DNA from: CAVPKN01 sp964588495
GTDB lineage: Bacteria > Chlamydiota > Chlamydiia > Chlamydiales > JAAKFR01
Assembly: GCA_964588495.1 (NCBI GenBank)
Contig: CAZPPS010000005.1
Location: forward strand, 1-64,000
Direction: 5' to 3'
Length of the DNA stretch: 64,000 bases
Positions 44,603 through 53,133 of this stretch are shown piece by piece (the first letter of the stretch is position 1; every line of letters begins with the position of its first letter). Below the pieces are notes generated by a model that worked only from the letters and a program-made list of their open reading frames with translations, was not told the origin of the DNA and made no database searches. The position numbers and the translations under genes are program-made.

Positions 44603-46009
44603 ATGAAAAAGACTCAAGCACTCCTTTTTTTAATTGTCATCGCAATTGGCTTAGTGCTTTGGAATATCCCAAGACCGGAAGCGGTTGATGTCAAGGCGTG
44701 GCGGTTGTTTGCCATTTTCTTTACCACGATTATTGGGATCATTTTGAAGCCGCTGCCGCTGGGAGCGCTGGTTGTGATTGCCATGAGCGTCGCAACGCTT
44801 ACAAATACTTTGACGTTAGACCAGACACTTTCAGGTTTCCAGAGCTGCATTGCATGGCTTGTGGTCTTTGCCTTTTTTATATCGCGTGGCTTTATCAAAA
44901 CGGGGCTGGGAAGCCGGATTGCTTACTTTTTTGTCTCGCTATTTGGAAAGAAGACGCTGGGTTTGAGCTACGGGCTCTTGTTGAGTGAATTGATTTTGGC
45001 GCCCGCCATTCCAAGTGTAACGGCTCGGACAGGGGGCGTCATTTTTCCGATTGCGCAAGGGCTTGCCAAATCTTTTGGAAGTGAGCCGGCATTAGGAACA
45101 CAAAGAAGAATTGGCTCTTTTTTGATTAAAGTGGCCTATCAAGGCTCCACGATTACGAGCGCCATGTTTTTGACTGCGATGGCTGCCAATCCCCTCATTG
45201 TCCAGCTGACGCAAAACGCAGGCTTCAAAATCACTTGGGGCACTTGGGCCTTAGCTGCCCTGATTCCTGGGATTCTCTCTTTAATCGCTATGCCGCTGAT
45301 TGTCTATAAGCTTTATCCGCCAGAGCTTAAAGAGACGCCCGATGCCCCAGAACTTGCACGAAAGCATTTAAAGGACATGGGCAGGCTCGGGAGCCATGAG
45401 TGGATGATGCTTGGAGTTTTTGTTATCCTGCTTGTGCTTTGGGTTTTTGGAGCACTCTTTGGAGTTAGCGCGACTGTCGCTGCAATGGCCGGTTTATCGC
45501 TCCTTCTCATTTTTAATGTCCTCAACTGGAATGATGTAATCTCTGAATATAACGCCTGGGACACCTTTATCTGGTTTTCAGTGCTGAGCATGATGGCAAC
45601 CTCTTTAAATACATTAGGCTTCACCCCTTGGTTCAGCTCTTTAATGGTCAATTTTGTGGGAGGGATGAGCTGGGCTTATGCCTTTGCCATTCTTGTTCTT
45701 GTCTACTTCTATTCCCACTACTTTTTTGCGAGCAATTCGGCTCATGTGGGGGCAATGTATCCCGCCTTTTTGATGGTAGCCATCGGCCTTGGGACGCCGC
45801 CGCCCTTAGCCATTCTGGTTTTGGGATTTGCAAGCAGTTTGATGGGCGCTTTGACCCATTATGGAAGTGGTCCGGCGCCTGTTTTCTTTGGATCGGGTTA
45901 TATCGAGATTAAAGATTGGTGGCGCATCGGCTTTATCTTAAGCGTTGTCAATATCATCATCTGGTTCGGCCTTGGGAGCGCCTGGTGGAAACTGCTGCAG
46001 CTGTGGTAG
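44603..46009 (+). CDS. DASS-family dicarboxylate carrier (SodTi-like)
   Basis: A 468-residue transporter with about 12 membrane segments. ISRGFIKTGLGSRIAYFFVS, SVTARTGGVIFPIAQGLA, SAMFLTAMAANPL and the late SSLMGALTHYGSGPAPVFFG are the anion-transporter motifs of the plant-plastid 2-oxoglutarate/malate translocator type. It would import host dicarboxylates to feed the TCA cycle. The equivalent in Chlamydia is CT204, also near oppF. Its 3' end overlaps the convergent A1 gene by 72 bases. Confidence 0.92.
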   Translation: MKKTQALLFLIVIAIGLVLWNIPRPEAVDVKAWRLFAIFFTTIIGIILKPLPLGALVVIAMSVATLTNTLTLDQTLSGFQSCIAWLVVFAFFISRGFIKTGLGSRIAYFFVSLFGKKTLGLSYGLLLSELILAPAIPSVTARTGGVIFPIAQGLAKSFGSEPALGTQRRIGSFLIKVAYQGSTITSAMFLTAMAANPLIVQLTQNAGFKITWGTWALAALIPGILSLIAMPLIVYKLYPPELKETPDAPELARKHLKDMGRLGSHEWMMLGVFVILLVLWVFGALFGVSATVAAMAGLSLLLIFNVLNWNDVISEYNAWDTFIWFSVLSMMATSLNTLGFTPWFSSLMVNFVGGMSWAYAFAILVLVYFYSHYFFASNSAHVGAMYPAFLMVAIGLGTPPPLAILVLGFASSLMGALTHYGSGPAPVFFGSGYIEIKDWWRIGFILSVVNIIIWFGLGSAWWKLLQLW

Positions 46010-46534
46010 TCTATTTACAGTCCAACCTATAGAATACCCCACGCCTCTAACCAAAAAATTGACGTATAGGCTTTTATTTTGTTGATCACCCCAGAAACAA
46101 CAAAAAATGAGACAGAGTTCCTTTTTAACTTCCTCATCATCGATCTCTTCCACGGTATTAAAAAAGTCATCGGAAGTTGCAATATGAGTAAACGTAAACT
46201 TTCTTTTGGCATCCCACAAAGCTGTTTGCTTTTTTGAAAGATAAGGAGCGTAAAAGCCAAACCTCTGCCGGATCACGTTGATTTTTTGTACAAAAACAAT
46301 CTGCCAAGAGCTCTCATCTACGGGCTCATAACCCATCGATATGACCGAGGGTGATACCATCATCTGTATAATAGCTCTTTGCTGCCAAAGGGTATAATCG
46401 GGTTTTAAATGCCTATATTCCTGTACTAAGGTTTGAGCTGTTTCAACGGAATAATCTTTGTCATCTTTATAGACCAGTGGGTCCAAGGGATAGCCGGGAT
46501 CGATTAAGCCGTAAATGTATTGAATCGTTAACAT
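45938..46534 (-). CDS. A-family protein 1 (unknown; divergent partner of a kinase-like gene)
   Basis: A 198-residue soluble protein, family unknown to me. It shares three blocks with the gene at 49330: WQQRAIIQMMVSPSVISMGY, FGFYAPYLSKKQ, and SLYVNFLVRGVGYSIGWT. Between them lies a helical acidic stretch (EEIDDEEVKKELCLIFCCF), also shared. The N-termini differ, with a pair of CxxC-like cysteines only in the other copy. No signal or membrane segment. It is transcribed away from the B1 gene across a 201-base intergenic region whose A-proximal half is conserved in the second pair. It could be a chaperone, regulator or immunity partner; nothing decides between these. Confidence 0.65.
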   Translation of the reverse strand: MLTIQYIYGLIDPGYPLDPLVYKDDKDYSVETAQTLVQEYRHLKPDYTLWQQRAIIQMMVSPSVISMGYEPVDESSWQIVFVQKINVIRQRFGFYAPYLSKKQTALWDAKRKFTFTHIATSDDFFNTVEEIDDEEVKKELCLIFCCFWGDQQNKSLYVNFLVRGVGYSIGWTVNRLPQLQQFPPGAPKAEPDDDIDNA

Positions 46535-46578
46535 AATCGTGGAATCTTAATAAAATTCTAATTTTTACACAAAAAATA

Positions 46579-46607
46579 TTTATACATCTCCAGTTGTGAG
46601 ACTTACG
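46579..46607 (-). promoter_or_regulatory. Conserved upstream box and -10 of A1
   Basis: On the minus strand, CGTAAGTC (46600-46607) is followed by TATAAA (46579-46584). The GACTTACG box (plus-strand reading) begins 66 bases from the A1 start codon, the same distance as in front of A2 (50010). Confidence 0.5.
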
Positions 46608-46664
46608 AAAAGTAATATTAATAAATTAATTAAAATTTAGTATTACTACTATAATTACTTTAAT

Positions 46665-46693
46665 TTGACTTTTAACTTTCACAATGTTATAAT
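46665..46693 (+). promoter_or_regulatory. Sigma-70-type promoter of B1
   Basis: TTGACT (46665-46670), a 17-base spacer and TATAAT (46688-46693). AGGAG at 46723-46727 lies eight bases before the ATG at 46736. Expression signals of B1 are therefore strong by sequence. Confidence 0.75.
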
Positions 46694-46735
46694 ATTTGAA
46701 ATTTTATAATAACAAGATAGAAAGGAGAAATAAAC

Positions 46736-48229
46736 ATGACCTCTTCCTCCGTTGAAAGTTCCCCTTTGAATTCGATACTGCCTTTGACAACTCAACCAGT
46801 AGTGGAAAGAAAAACTCCTAGAGCCCGATTAAACCTCGATGCCGCTTTTGAAGCTGTTGAAAACAATCTAGACCATTTTGAAAATCCCGATTTTGGGACT
46901 CTTAAAAAAAATAAAAATGAACACACTCCCGATGATTCCCAACCAGAGTTTGAAAAAACCCGCTTTTCTTGGATTCAGGAGGATAGCTCCGAAAAAAAAG
47001 TATCGAGCTCCCCGATTAAAACAACCTCTTCTAAAAATACGACCTGCCCACCTATCAAAAGATCCCTGTTTAGTGAATTCGAAGCTGTGAAAACGAGTAG
47101 TTATGCCGGTTACGAAGATGGTATATTGTCCAGTTCTCCTAGAACAACAACCGCTTCTGAAAATAAGCGCACTAAACCTATCAAAAGATCCCTGTTTGGT
47201 GAATTTGAAGATGTGAAAACGATTAACAATGCCGATTACGAAAGTGAGATTCTACAAACCGCTCAAAAAACTACTTTTGTAAATAATCTCGTCAAACCCA
47301 CCAAGAGATCCCTTTTTGGTGAAATTGAAGAAGCAAAAACGATTAGCGACACCGACTACGAAAACTTCGCCCTTTCCCAACCAGATCAAAACCAATACGA
47401 TAGCTACCTAAGCGAAGAGATCCCCTTTGAGCTACAAGGGAACGCAGCCAAATCTCTTGTACAGCTGTCGGAAGCCAGGCAGCCCAAGTCTACATTTCGA
47501 CTGCTTGAAGAGCCCATGAAACCAAGAAAAATCCCAAGTGAGTATGAAAGAATCTGCCTGGCGGCACAATTCGGGACCTTCACAATGGGCCAGACGGAAA
47601 TAAAACTCACATTTCTCTCTGATGAGGGCTCTTTTTTTGATGCGTATGATCGGGTTGGTTACCCTACCCAAGTAGTTAAGGTGTTTAATCAACGGCGCTC
47701 ACGACAATCTCCTGCTACCGTGGATGGTTACTTGGATTGCTATCTAGAAAATTTTGAAAAAGCCAGGCTTGCAGGCATTCCTGTTGGTATTATCTATAAC
47801 ATTAATGAGGCGCGGGAACAAAAAGTCATTATTCAGGAAAGAATCGCCGGTAAATTCTCTCTAACAAATCAATCACACCGCGGCCAGCTCCGCTACATAT
47901 TTTTAACGACTTTAAAATCAGGACTGATTATGGATCTGCATCCCCTAAACATGGGTGTAAAAGGAGGCTATGTTGCCGTTTATGATTTTGTTGAAGAGCC
48001 TAAATCTCTTGAGGGTTTTGGAAATGAAAATGTGCAGATGATTTTCATTATAGATGCTTTGGAGAAATGGTGTGCAAAAGCAAGAGACGAGGGATGGACA
48101 AGAGAGGACACAAACGCCTTCTTGGACGATCTTACCGAAGGCTTTGATAATTATGGCTATCCGCTAGAGCACAATAAAACTATCATCGATCAGCTCTATA
48201 AAACAGAGAATTATTGGGATATCAAATGA
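46736..48229 (+). CDS. B-family protein 1: kinase-like domain with repeat-bearing N-terminus
   Basis: A 497-residue protein. The N-terminal 230 residues are polar and disordered, with three copies of a P-I/T-KRSLFxE-F/I-E unit (residues about 106, 148 and 188), each ending near a Y-E. The C-terminal part has the order of an atypical kinase: LTFLSDEGSFFDAY (glycine-type loop, about 291-304), VVKVF (candidate ATP lysine K315), KVIIQERIAGK (hinge), DLHPLNMG (400-407; APH-like D...N pair) and VYDF (D417). No family was recognised by eye. It is divergent from A1 and overlaps the next B gene by four bases. The N-terminal segment DAAFEAVENN recurs in the other B proteins and may be an export or binding signal. 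Confidence 0.7.
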   Translation: MTSSSVESSPLNSILPLTTQPVVERKTPRARLNLDAAFEAVENNLDHFENPDFGTLKKNKNEHTPDDSQPEFEKTRFSWIQEDSSEKKVSSSPIKTTSSKNTTCPPIKRSLFSEFEAVKTSSYAGYEDGILSSSPRTTTASENKRTKPIKRSLFGEFEDVKTINNADYESEILQTAQKTTFVNNLVKPTKRSLFGEIEEAKTISDTDYENFALSQPDQNQYDSYLSEEIPFELQGNAAKSLVQLSEARQPKSTFRLLEEPMKPRKIPSEYERICLAAQFGTFTMGQTEIKLTFLSDEGSFFDAYDRVGYPTQVVKVFNQRRSRQSPATVDGYLDCYLENFEKARLAGIPVGIIYNINEAREQKVIIQERIAGKFSLTNQSHRGQLRYIFLTTLKSGLIMDLHPLNMGVKGGYVAVYDFVEEPKSLEGFGNENVQMIFIIDALEKWCAKARDEGWTREDTNAFLDDLTEGFDNYGYPLEHNKTIIDQLYKTENYWDIK

Positions 48230-49343
48230 CAAGTGTGGTGCAAAATCGTTCCATTTTTTCGACATTCTCCGCAGAAACGGCAAAATAAACTGTCAGAGAA
48301 ACGCCGCAATCTGTCATCAATCTATATAACGCTTTTCAAGCTGTTGAAAATAACGAATTGCAATTTGCAAATCCCGATCAGACTGTTCTGAAGAAAAGAA
48401 AAACCGAACATCAGGTGGATGATTCTGAGCCAGTTTTTGAACAATCCCCATTTTCATTTTCTGAGATTGAATCGAAAAAAAAATCGATTACCAATGATTA
48501 CGAAAAACTCTGGCATGAAGCCAAAAAAAAGACCCTTCAAATAGATGGCAAGGACATGCAGCTTACTCCTCTGACTAAGGGAGGAGCTTTTTTTAATACA
48601 TTCCGGATTGGAGATAAACGGGTATTGAAACTGTTGAACAATAAATGGATAAAAAGAAAGCCTGAGGTTCTCGATGGCCATTTGATATATTATCTGGATA
48701 AGCATGAGAGTGCCGTACAAGCAGGGCTTTCCGTTGTCCCCATCTATAATAAGGACACTGCCAGAGAACAAAAGGTCATTATTCAAGAAGAAATGCCTTA
48801 CCAAATCGATGTGGCAAATCCATGTCACGTTGATCAACTGCACTGCATGTTTTTACAATTCTGAAAAAAGGGCTGATTTTGAAACTTTCTCCAAAAGACA
48901 TAGCTGTGCAAGGAGAGAGAGTTGCCTTATTTGATTTTCCTAAAGAACCCTACGGTGACATTTGGTATTCCAATCCTTCAGAAGGCATGCTAATGACTTG
49001 CATTATAAGCTCCTTATATGATTGGTGTTCATACGGACAGAAACAACAGGGTTGGGATCGAAAGCAAACAAGCTTATTCTTATCCAACCTGACCGAATCA
49101 TTTGAGTATTTTGGCTACCCTTTAGCATACAACACCACAATCTTGGATCGCTTGTGTGGCAAGCCAATTAATTGGGGCTATCCCGATTCGCGTTGGCATC
49201 CTAGCCAATCAACACGAATTACGGGCAGACCTTCTAAAGCCATGCAGAAACTCCAATTCGATTCGCCTAAAAAACCGCAAATAACGATTGCACATGAAGA
49301 TGAGCCCGTAGACGATGAGGCTTCTGACCTTATCTTTGATTAA
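48226..49343 (+). pseudogene. Decayed B-family gene (copy 2)
   Basis: The ATG at 48226 overlaps the B1 stop (ATGA). Reading on gives 20 codons, a TAA stop at 48286-48288, then the same frame continues as TPQSVINLYNAFQAVENN, matching the B family N-terminus. A second lesion is a lost T in the T5 run at 48850-48854: adding one T gives CMFFTILKKGLILKLSPKD, in line with both intact copies. The catalytic DLHPxN is changed to KLSPKD. One nonsense, one frameshift and a lost active site point to a dead gene; VALFDF and the C-terminal SLFLSNLTESFEYFGYPL are still recognisable. Confidence 0.75.
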
Positions 49344-49944
49344 ATTCAGCGTCCTCAATGGTGATTTCAACATTTTGCGACTGGCAGATTTTGGTCCAGC
49401 CGATTGAATAACCGACATTCCCCGCACAAAAATTGACATAGAGGCTGTGATTTTCTAGATCGAACCAAAAACAGCCAAGGATCGCACAGAGTTGGTCCTT
49501 TGCCTCATCGATTTCCGGAAGTTCATATAGAGCGTCTACCGCTGTTTTCAAACTGGTCATTTGAAAAAATGAGATCCCACTCTCTTCTGCTTCATAACGC
49601 TGTCGATCTTCTTTGTTAAGATAGGGTGCATAAAATCCCAATTTGTTCTTCTCATAGTCGAGTCTTTGCCAGAAAAGCCACTGACATTCACCCTGAACAT
49701 TGGGAATAAATCCCATCGAAACAACAGATGGGGATTTCATCATTTGTAAAACCGTTCTTCGCTGCCAAAAGGTAGGATCGCTTTGATCTTCAAATATGGA
49801 TTGCCGGATCAAAGTTTCAACCTCATCCGGTTTATATGTTTTTGTCTCCTGAATCAGTTCTGCGCAGGGAGCTCCATTGAGAAGCTCAAATGCGCAGGTT
49901 CTGCAACTAGGCCGGATCACGCCCTCAATACATAAATAGCTCAT
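49330..49944 (-). CDS. A-family protein 2 (unknown; divergent partner of a kinase-like gene)
   Basis: A 204-residue paralogue of the gene at 45938: WQRRTVLQMMKSPSVVSMGF, LGFYAPYLNKEDRQRYE, QLCAILGCFWFD, and SLYVNFCAGNVGYSIGWT are shared. Its N-terminus is distinct and contains three cysteines (IRPSCRTCAFELLNGAPCAE), possibly a metal site. Stop overlaps the end of the decayed B copy by 14 bases. It diverges from B3, as A1 does from B1, and has the same upstream box at the same spacing. Function unknown. Confidence 0.65.
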   Translation of the reverse strand: MSYLCIEGVIRPSCRTCAFELLNGAPCAELIQETKTYKPDEVETLIRQSIFEDQSDPTFWQRRTVLQMMKSPSVVSMGFIPNVQGECQWLFWQRLDYEKNKLGFYAPYLNKEDRQRYEAEESGISFFQMTSLKTAVDALYELPEIDEAKDQLCAILGCFWFDLENHSLYVNFCAGNVGYSIGWTKICQSQNVEITIEDAEFNQR

Positions 49945-49986
49945 GGGGAAAGATATTATAAAAAATCTTCTTTTTATACAAAAAAA

Positions 49987-50017
49987 ATTATAATTTGTTT
50001 TAGCTGATTGACTTACG
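49987..50017 (-). promoter_or_regulatory. Conserved upstream box and -10 of A2
   Basis: On the minus strand, CGTAAGTC (50010-50017), 17 bases, then TATAAT (49987-49992). The box begins 66 bases from the A2 start codon, exactly as for A1. A T-rich segment (TTTTTTTTGTATAAAAAG) next to it also resembles that of A1. Confidence 0.55.
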
Positions 50018-50156
50018 GAAAAATTTGTTGAAAATCGCCAGTGCTGTCAACTAAAATTTAAACAACACAATATAAACTAATATTTAAGTTGTTAGTATTT
50101 ATTAATAAAGTTACTATGCTTGCGATTTTTTACACTTTTTACCCCCGAGCATTACT

Positions 50157-51194
50157 ATGTCAAAGACCACTTTCAATACATTCTCCATCCCCCAAACCCC
50201 TAGCAAAAATAGTTCGAATAATAAGAATCAGCTGCACTCGAGAGCAAAATCCAAGTTTGATGCCTCTTTTGAAGCCATCCGCACGAATACAGAAATCGTC
50301 GAAAATGAGAAGAGAAGAAAACTCGATGATGGTCCAAACTCTGTGCCACAAACCCCGGCAAAAATCAATAATAGACCCAAACCTTTCCCTTCAGCATCTT
50401 TTAGCGCACCTCTTTATGGATCTTCAAAACCGGCGCCTATAATTACCACGAATACCCCTAAAAACCCCTACCAGTTGCTCTGTGAGCAGGCAAAGGGAGG
50501 TTCCATTACAATAAAAGGGAAAGAAGTTGAGCTAATGCCCTTTTCTGATCAGGGCAACTTTTTTGACGTCTATTTACTGCCAGACGGTAGGGTTTTGAAG
50601 GTTTTGAATGCCAGATGCTCTAAAAAGTCGCCTGAAACGATAAAAGCCTACCTAACAAACCAACGTCAAAATTGCCTGGATGGGCAAGAATTGAATCTTA
50701 ATGTCGTACCGATCGATAACATCGAAACGATGCTTGACGACATGTTTGTCATTCAGAAGAAAATAGAAGGGACAATCAGTTTGAAAAATGATGGACATCT
50801 GAAGATGGTTAACCATTTTTTTGTGACCTCACTCACGGCAAAAAAGATTTTCGACCTGCATCCAAAGAATTTGGGAATTGATCAGGTCAAGGAAACTCAA
50901 ATGGACACGGAGCTTCATATGGAAGTGGAAATTTCTGTGGACAAAGTGGCTCTTTTCGATTTTGTTGAGAATCCAAAAGATGGGCAACATATATTTATCG
51001 AACATGCCTTGGAAATGTGGTGTCGTAAGGGAATGGTGGAACTCGCATGGGGCAAAGAAGAAATCCGGGATTTATTGGTGAAGCTGACACAAAATTTCCC
51101 TTCTGGATATGACATCGAGGCAAAACTGAAAACGTTATTTACCGAAGTCAAGCCGTTAGTTGAGATCGAACAAGAGCAGTTCTCCAGCTATTAG
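50157..51194 (+). CDS. B-family protein 3: kinase-like protein
   Basis: A 345-residue B paralogue with a shorter disordered N-terminus (KSKFDASFEAIRTN, then proline-rich) and without the KRSLFGE repeats. Kinase-like order: LMPFSDQGNFFDVYL (about 126-140), RVLKVL (K148), MFVIQKKIEGT (hinge), FDLHPKNLG (233-240) and VALFDFV (D268). About 25 extra residues lie between the DLHPKN and DF segments. It is divergent from A2; its end overlaps the convergent pirin gene by 39 bases. Candidate host-directed kinase or phosphotransferase. Confidence 0.7.
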   Translation: MSKTTFNTFSIPQTPSKNSSNNKNQLHSRAKSKFDASFEAIRTNTEIVENEKRRKLDDGPNSVPQTPAKINNRPKPFPSASFSAPLYGSSKPAPIITTNTPKNPYQLLCEQAKGGSITIKGKEVELMPFSDQGNFFDVYLLPDGRVLKVLNARCSKKSPETIKAYLTNQRQNCLDGQELNLNVVPIDNIETMLDDMFVIQKKIEGTISLKNDGHLKMVNHFFVTSLTAKKIFDLHPKNLGIDQVKETQMDTELHMEVEISVDKVALFDFVENPKDGQHIFIEHALEMWCRKGMVELAWGKEEIRDLLVKLTQNFPSGYDIEAKLKTLFTEVKPLVEIEQEQFSSY

Positions 51195-51854
51195 GCAATG
51201 GACAGGGATTTGGGAGATAGAGTTCATAGAGACACTATCTCCCGCTTCTAAAATAGTCTCATTAATCTGAAATTTCCCTGAAATCACTTGTATCCAGTAA
51301 AAGCGCTCTTCGGAAGCTTCAAATGTAAGCTCGTGATTGTCATCGAGCAAAGTCGCGTAAAGATCGACATCCTGATGGATCTGTAAAGAACCCTCACGTC
51401 CATTTCGGGAACAGATCAAACACCATTGTCCCCACTTGGCAGCCGAAGAGAACGTTTTTTTGGTGTATTTGGGATCCAATCCAAATTTGTCGGGTTGAAT
51501 CCAGATTTGCAGAGAATGGGCCGGAAGATAGGGCGAAAGATTGTATTCGCTGTGGATCATTCCCGAGCCAGCGCTTAGGAGCTGCACTTCGTCAGCTCTT
51601 AGAGTGTCTGTGTGGCCCAAACTATCTCTGGTCTCCAAAGTTCCCTCTAAGACATAGGTGATGATCTCCATGTCTTTATGACTATGCGAGCCAAAGCCTT
51701 TCCCCCCTTGCAGAGTATCCTCGTTCAGGACCCTGAGGGTGCGGTAATTAATAAAATGGGGGTCATAATAATTGCCAAAGGAGAAGCTATGATAGGTTTG
51801 GAGCCACTCATGATCTTCAAAGCCCCTCTCCTTTGACTTGCGTAAAATGATCAT
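51156..51854 (-). CDS. Pirin-family (bicupin) protein
   Basis: A 232-residue YhhW-type pirin. The first cupin carries the metal-binding FGSHSHKDMEIITYVLEGTLE (two histidines and the E), and DEVQLLSAGSGMIHSEYN follows with the third histidine. Bacterial members can act as quercetin dioxygenases or redox-linked regulators; the substrate here is unknown. Start overlaps the tpx stop by four bases, so pirin and tpx form a small oxidative-stress operon. Confidence 0.92.
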   Translation of the reverse strand: MIILRKSKERGFEDHEWLQTYHSFSFGNYYDPHFINYRTLRVLNEDTLQGGKGFGSHSHKDMEIITYVLEGTLETRDSLGHTDTLRADEVQLLSAGSGMIHSEYNLSPYLPAHSLQIWIQPDKFGLDPKYTKKTFSSAAKWGQWCLICSRNGREGSLQIHQDVDLYATLLDDNHELTFEASEERFYWIQVISGKFQINETILEAGDSVSMNSISQIPVHCLIAGELLLFDLN

Positions 51855-52366
51855 TTTTTCACGAGAAGTTGGTTTACTTGAGCTAAAACTTTCTGATAAT
51901 CCGGTTCACTTGTAACCTCTTTGACAAGATCACACCATAAAACCTTCATATTGGAATCGAGAATAAAAATCGCGCGCGCAAGAAGCCCAAGCTCATTGAT
52001 AAGCACACCATATTTTTGCCCAAATTCACGGTTTTTGTAATCCGACAGGGTCAGCACATTCTCAATTCCTTCTGCGCCACACCAGCGGGCTTGCGCAAAG
52101 GGTAGATCCATGCTGACACAGATCACATTGAGCTGATCTTTGTATTTCGCCATTTCTTCATTAAAGCGGTGGGTCTCTTTGTTGCATGTAGGTGTGTCTA
52201 GTGAGGGAACTGAAAAAAGAACGAAAGCCTTCCCTTTAAATGAGGAAAGCTTCACAGGTTTTAGATCTTTGCCTGTCAGTTCGCAGTCGGGCGCTATCTG
52301 CCCTTCTCGGACAAAAGCTCCTTTGAGTGTGAGCGGCTGCCCTTTTATTGTAATTGCTTCCGGCAT
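51851..52366 (-). CDS. tpx: Thiol peroxidase (atypical 2-Cys peroxiredoxin)
   Basis: A 171-residue peroxiredoxin that reduces peroxides using thioredoxin. SVPSLDTPTCNKETHRFNEE holds the peroxidatic cysteine in the Tpx-specific SLDTPTC context; ARWCGAEG holds the resolving cysteine. The ATG at 52366 has GGAGG four bases upstream and is chosen over the upstream in-frame start at 52384. Divergent from the SOD gene, so the two defences share one intergenic region. Confidence 0.94.
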   Translation of the reverse strand: MPEAITIKGQPLTLKGAFVREGQIAPDCELTGKDLKPVKLSSFKGKAFVLFSVPSLDTPTCNKETHRFNEEMAKYKDQLNVICVSMDLPFAQARWCGAEGIENVLTLSDYKNREFGQKYGVLINELGLLARAIFILDSNMKVLWCDLVKEVTSEPDYQKVLAQVNQLLVKK

Positions 52367-52455
52367 TTTGCCTCCTTTTTCCACAGCCTATTTCAAAATT
52401 GATTATAACACAACAATCGGCTACGCTTGCATTTTTGGACAAAAGGACTTTATCT

Positions 52456-53133
52456 ATGAAAAATCTATTGTTTTCCTCGTTACTTCTTGCAACGGCTCCA
52501 ATAATTGGAGCTCCAGAGTCTGCGCCTCAGACAGCTGTTACTTCTTTACAACCCTATAAAGCAAAAGATTTCTCCTACCTTGTGGGAATGCCTGGTTTTT
52601 CTGACAATGCTATCAATACACACCTTAAGCTCTATCAGGGTTATGTGAATAACACAAACCAATTGGTTAATCAGATCAATCTGCTGATTGGTGAGGGAAA
52701 ACAAGCTTCTGCCTGCTATCAGGAGCTGAAAAGACGTTTTGGGTGGGAATTTGATGGAATGCGTTTGCATGAGCTGTACTTCAGCAACCTGGGCGGCAAA
52801 AATTCTAAAATCGATAACAACTCCCCTTTGTACAAGAAGATTGTGCAGGATTTTGGAAGCTATGAAGCCTGGCAGAAAGATTTTAGCGACACAGGCCTTA
52901 TCCGCGGCATCGGCTGGTCTGTCCTTTATCAAGACCCCATCGAAGGACGACTGATCAATACCTGGATCGGCGAGCATGATATTGGACATTTGGCAGGTGG
53001 ACAGCCTATTCTCATCATGGATGTTTGGGAACACGCCTACATGCTTGATTACAACGTCGATCGTAAAGCCTACATCCAGGCTTTTTTCAACAATATCAAC
53101 TGGGACGTTGTTACAAAAAGATATAAGCCATGA
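52456..53133 (+). CDS. Exported Fe/Mn superoxide dismutase
   Basis: A 225-residue SOD with a signal peptide (residues 1-19, MKNLLFSSLLLATAPIIGA), so it should work in the periplasm or outside. Metal ligands are all present: the H of INTHLKLYQGYVNNTN, the H of RLHELYFSNLGG, and the D and H of ILIMDVWEHAYMLDY. The Fe/Mn preference cannot be read. It is unusual for the family to be exported. The stop overlaps the next gene by four bases. Confidence 0.9.
   Translation: MKNLLFSSLLLATAPIIGAPESAPQTAVTSLQPYKAKDFSYLVGMPGFSDNAINTHLKLYQGYVNNTNQLVNQINLLIGEGKQASACYQELKRRFGWEFDGMRLHELYFSNLGGKNSKIDNNSPLYKKIVQDFGSYEAWQKDFSDTGLIRGIGWSVLYQDPIEGRLINTWIGEHDIGHLAGGQPILIMDVWEHAYMLDYNVDRKAYIQAFFNNINWDVVTKRYKP

Noticed and set aside
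46579..46693. A two-sided operator shared by A1 and B1
   Set aside because: The box lies on the A side only, and the B3 upstream region shows no matching B-side element.
45938..51194. Reading the A/B pairs as a classical toxin-antitoxin system
   Set aside because: TA genes are normally co-directional and overlapping; here they diverge with separate promoters, and B is large with an effector-like tail. Left as unknown.
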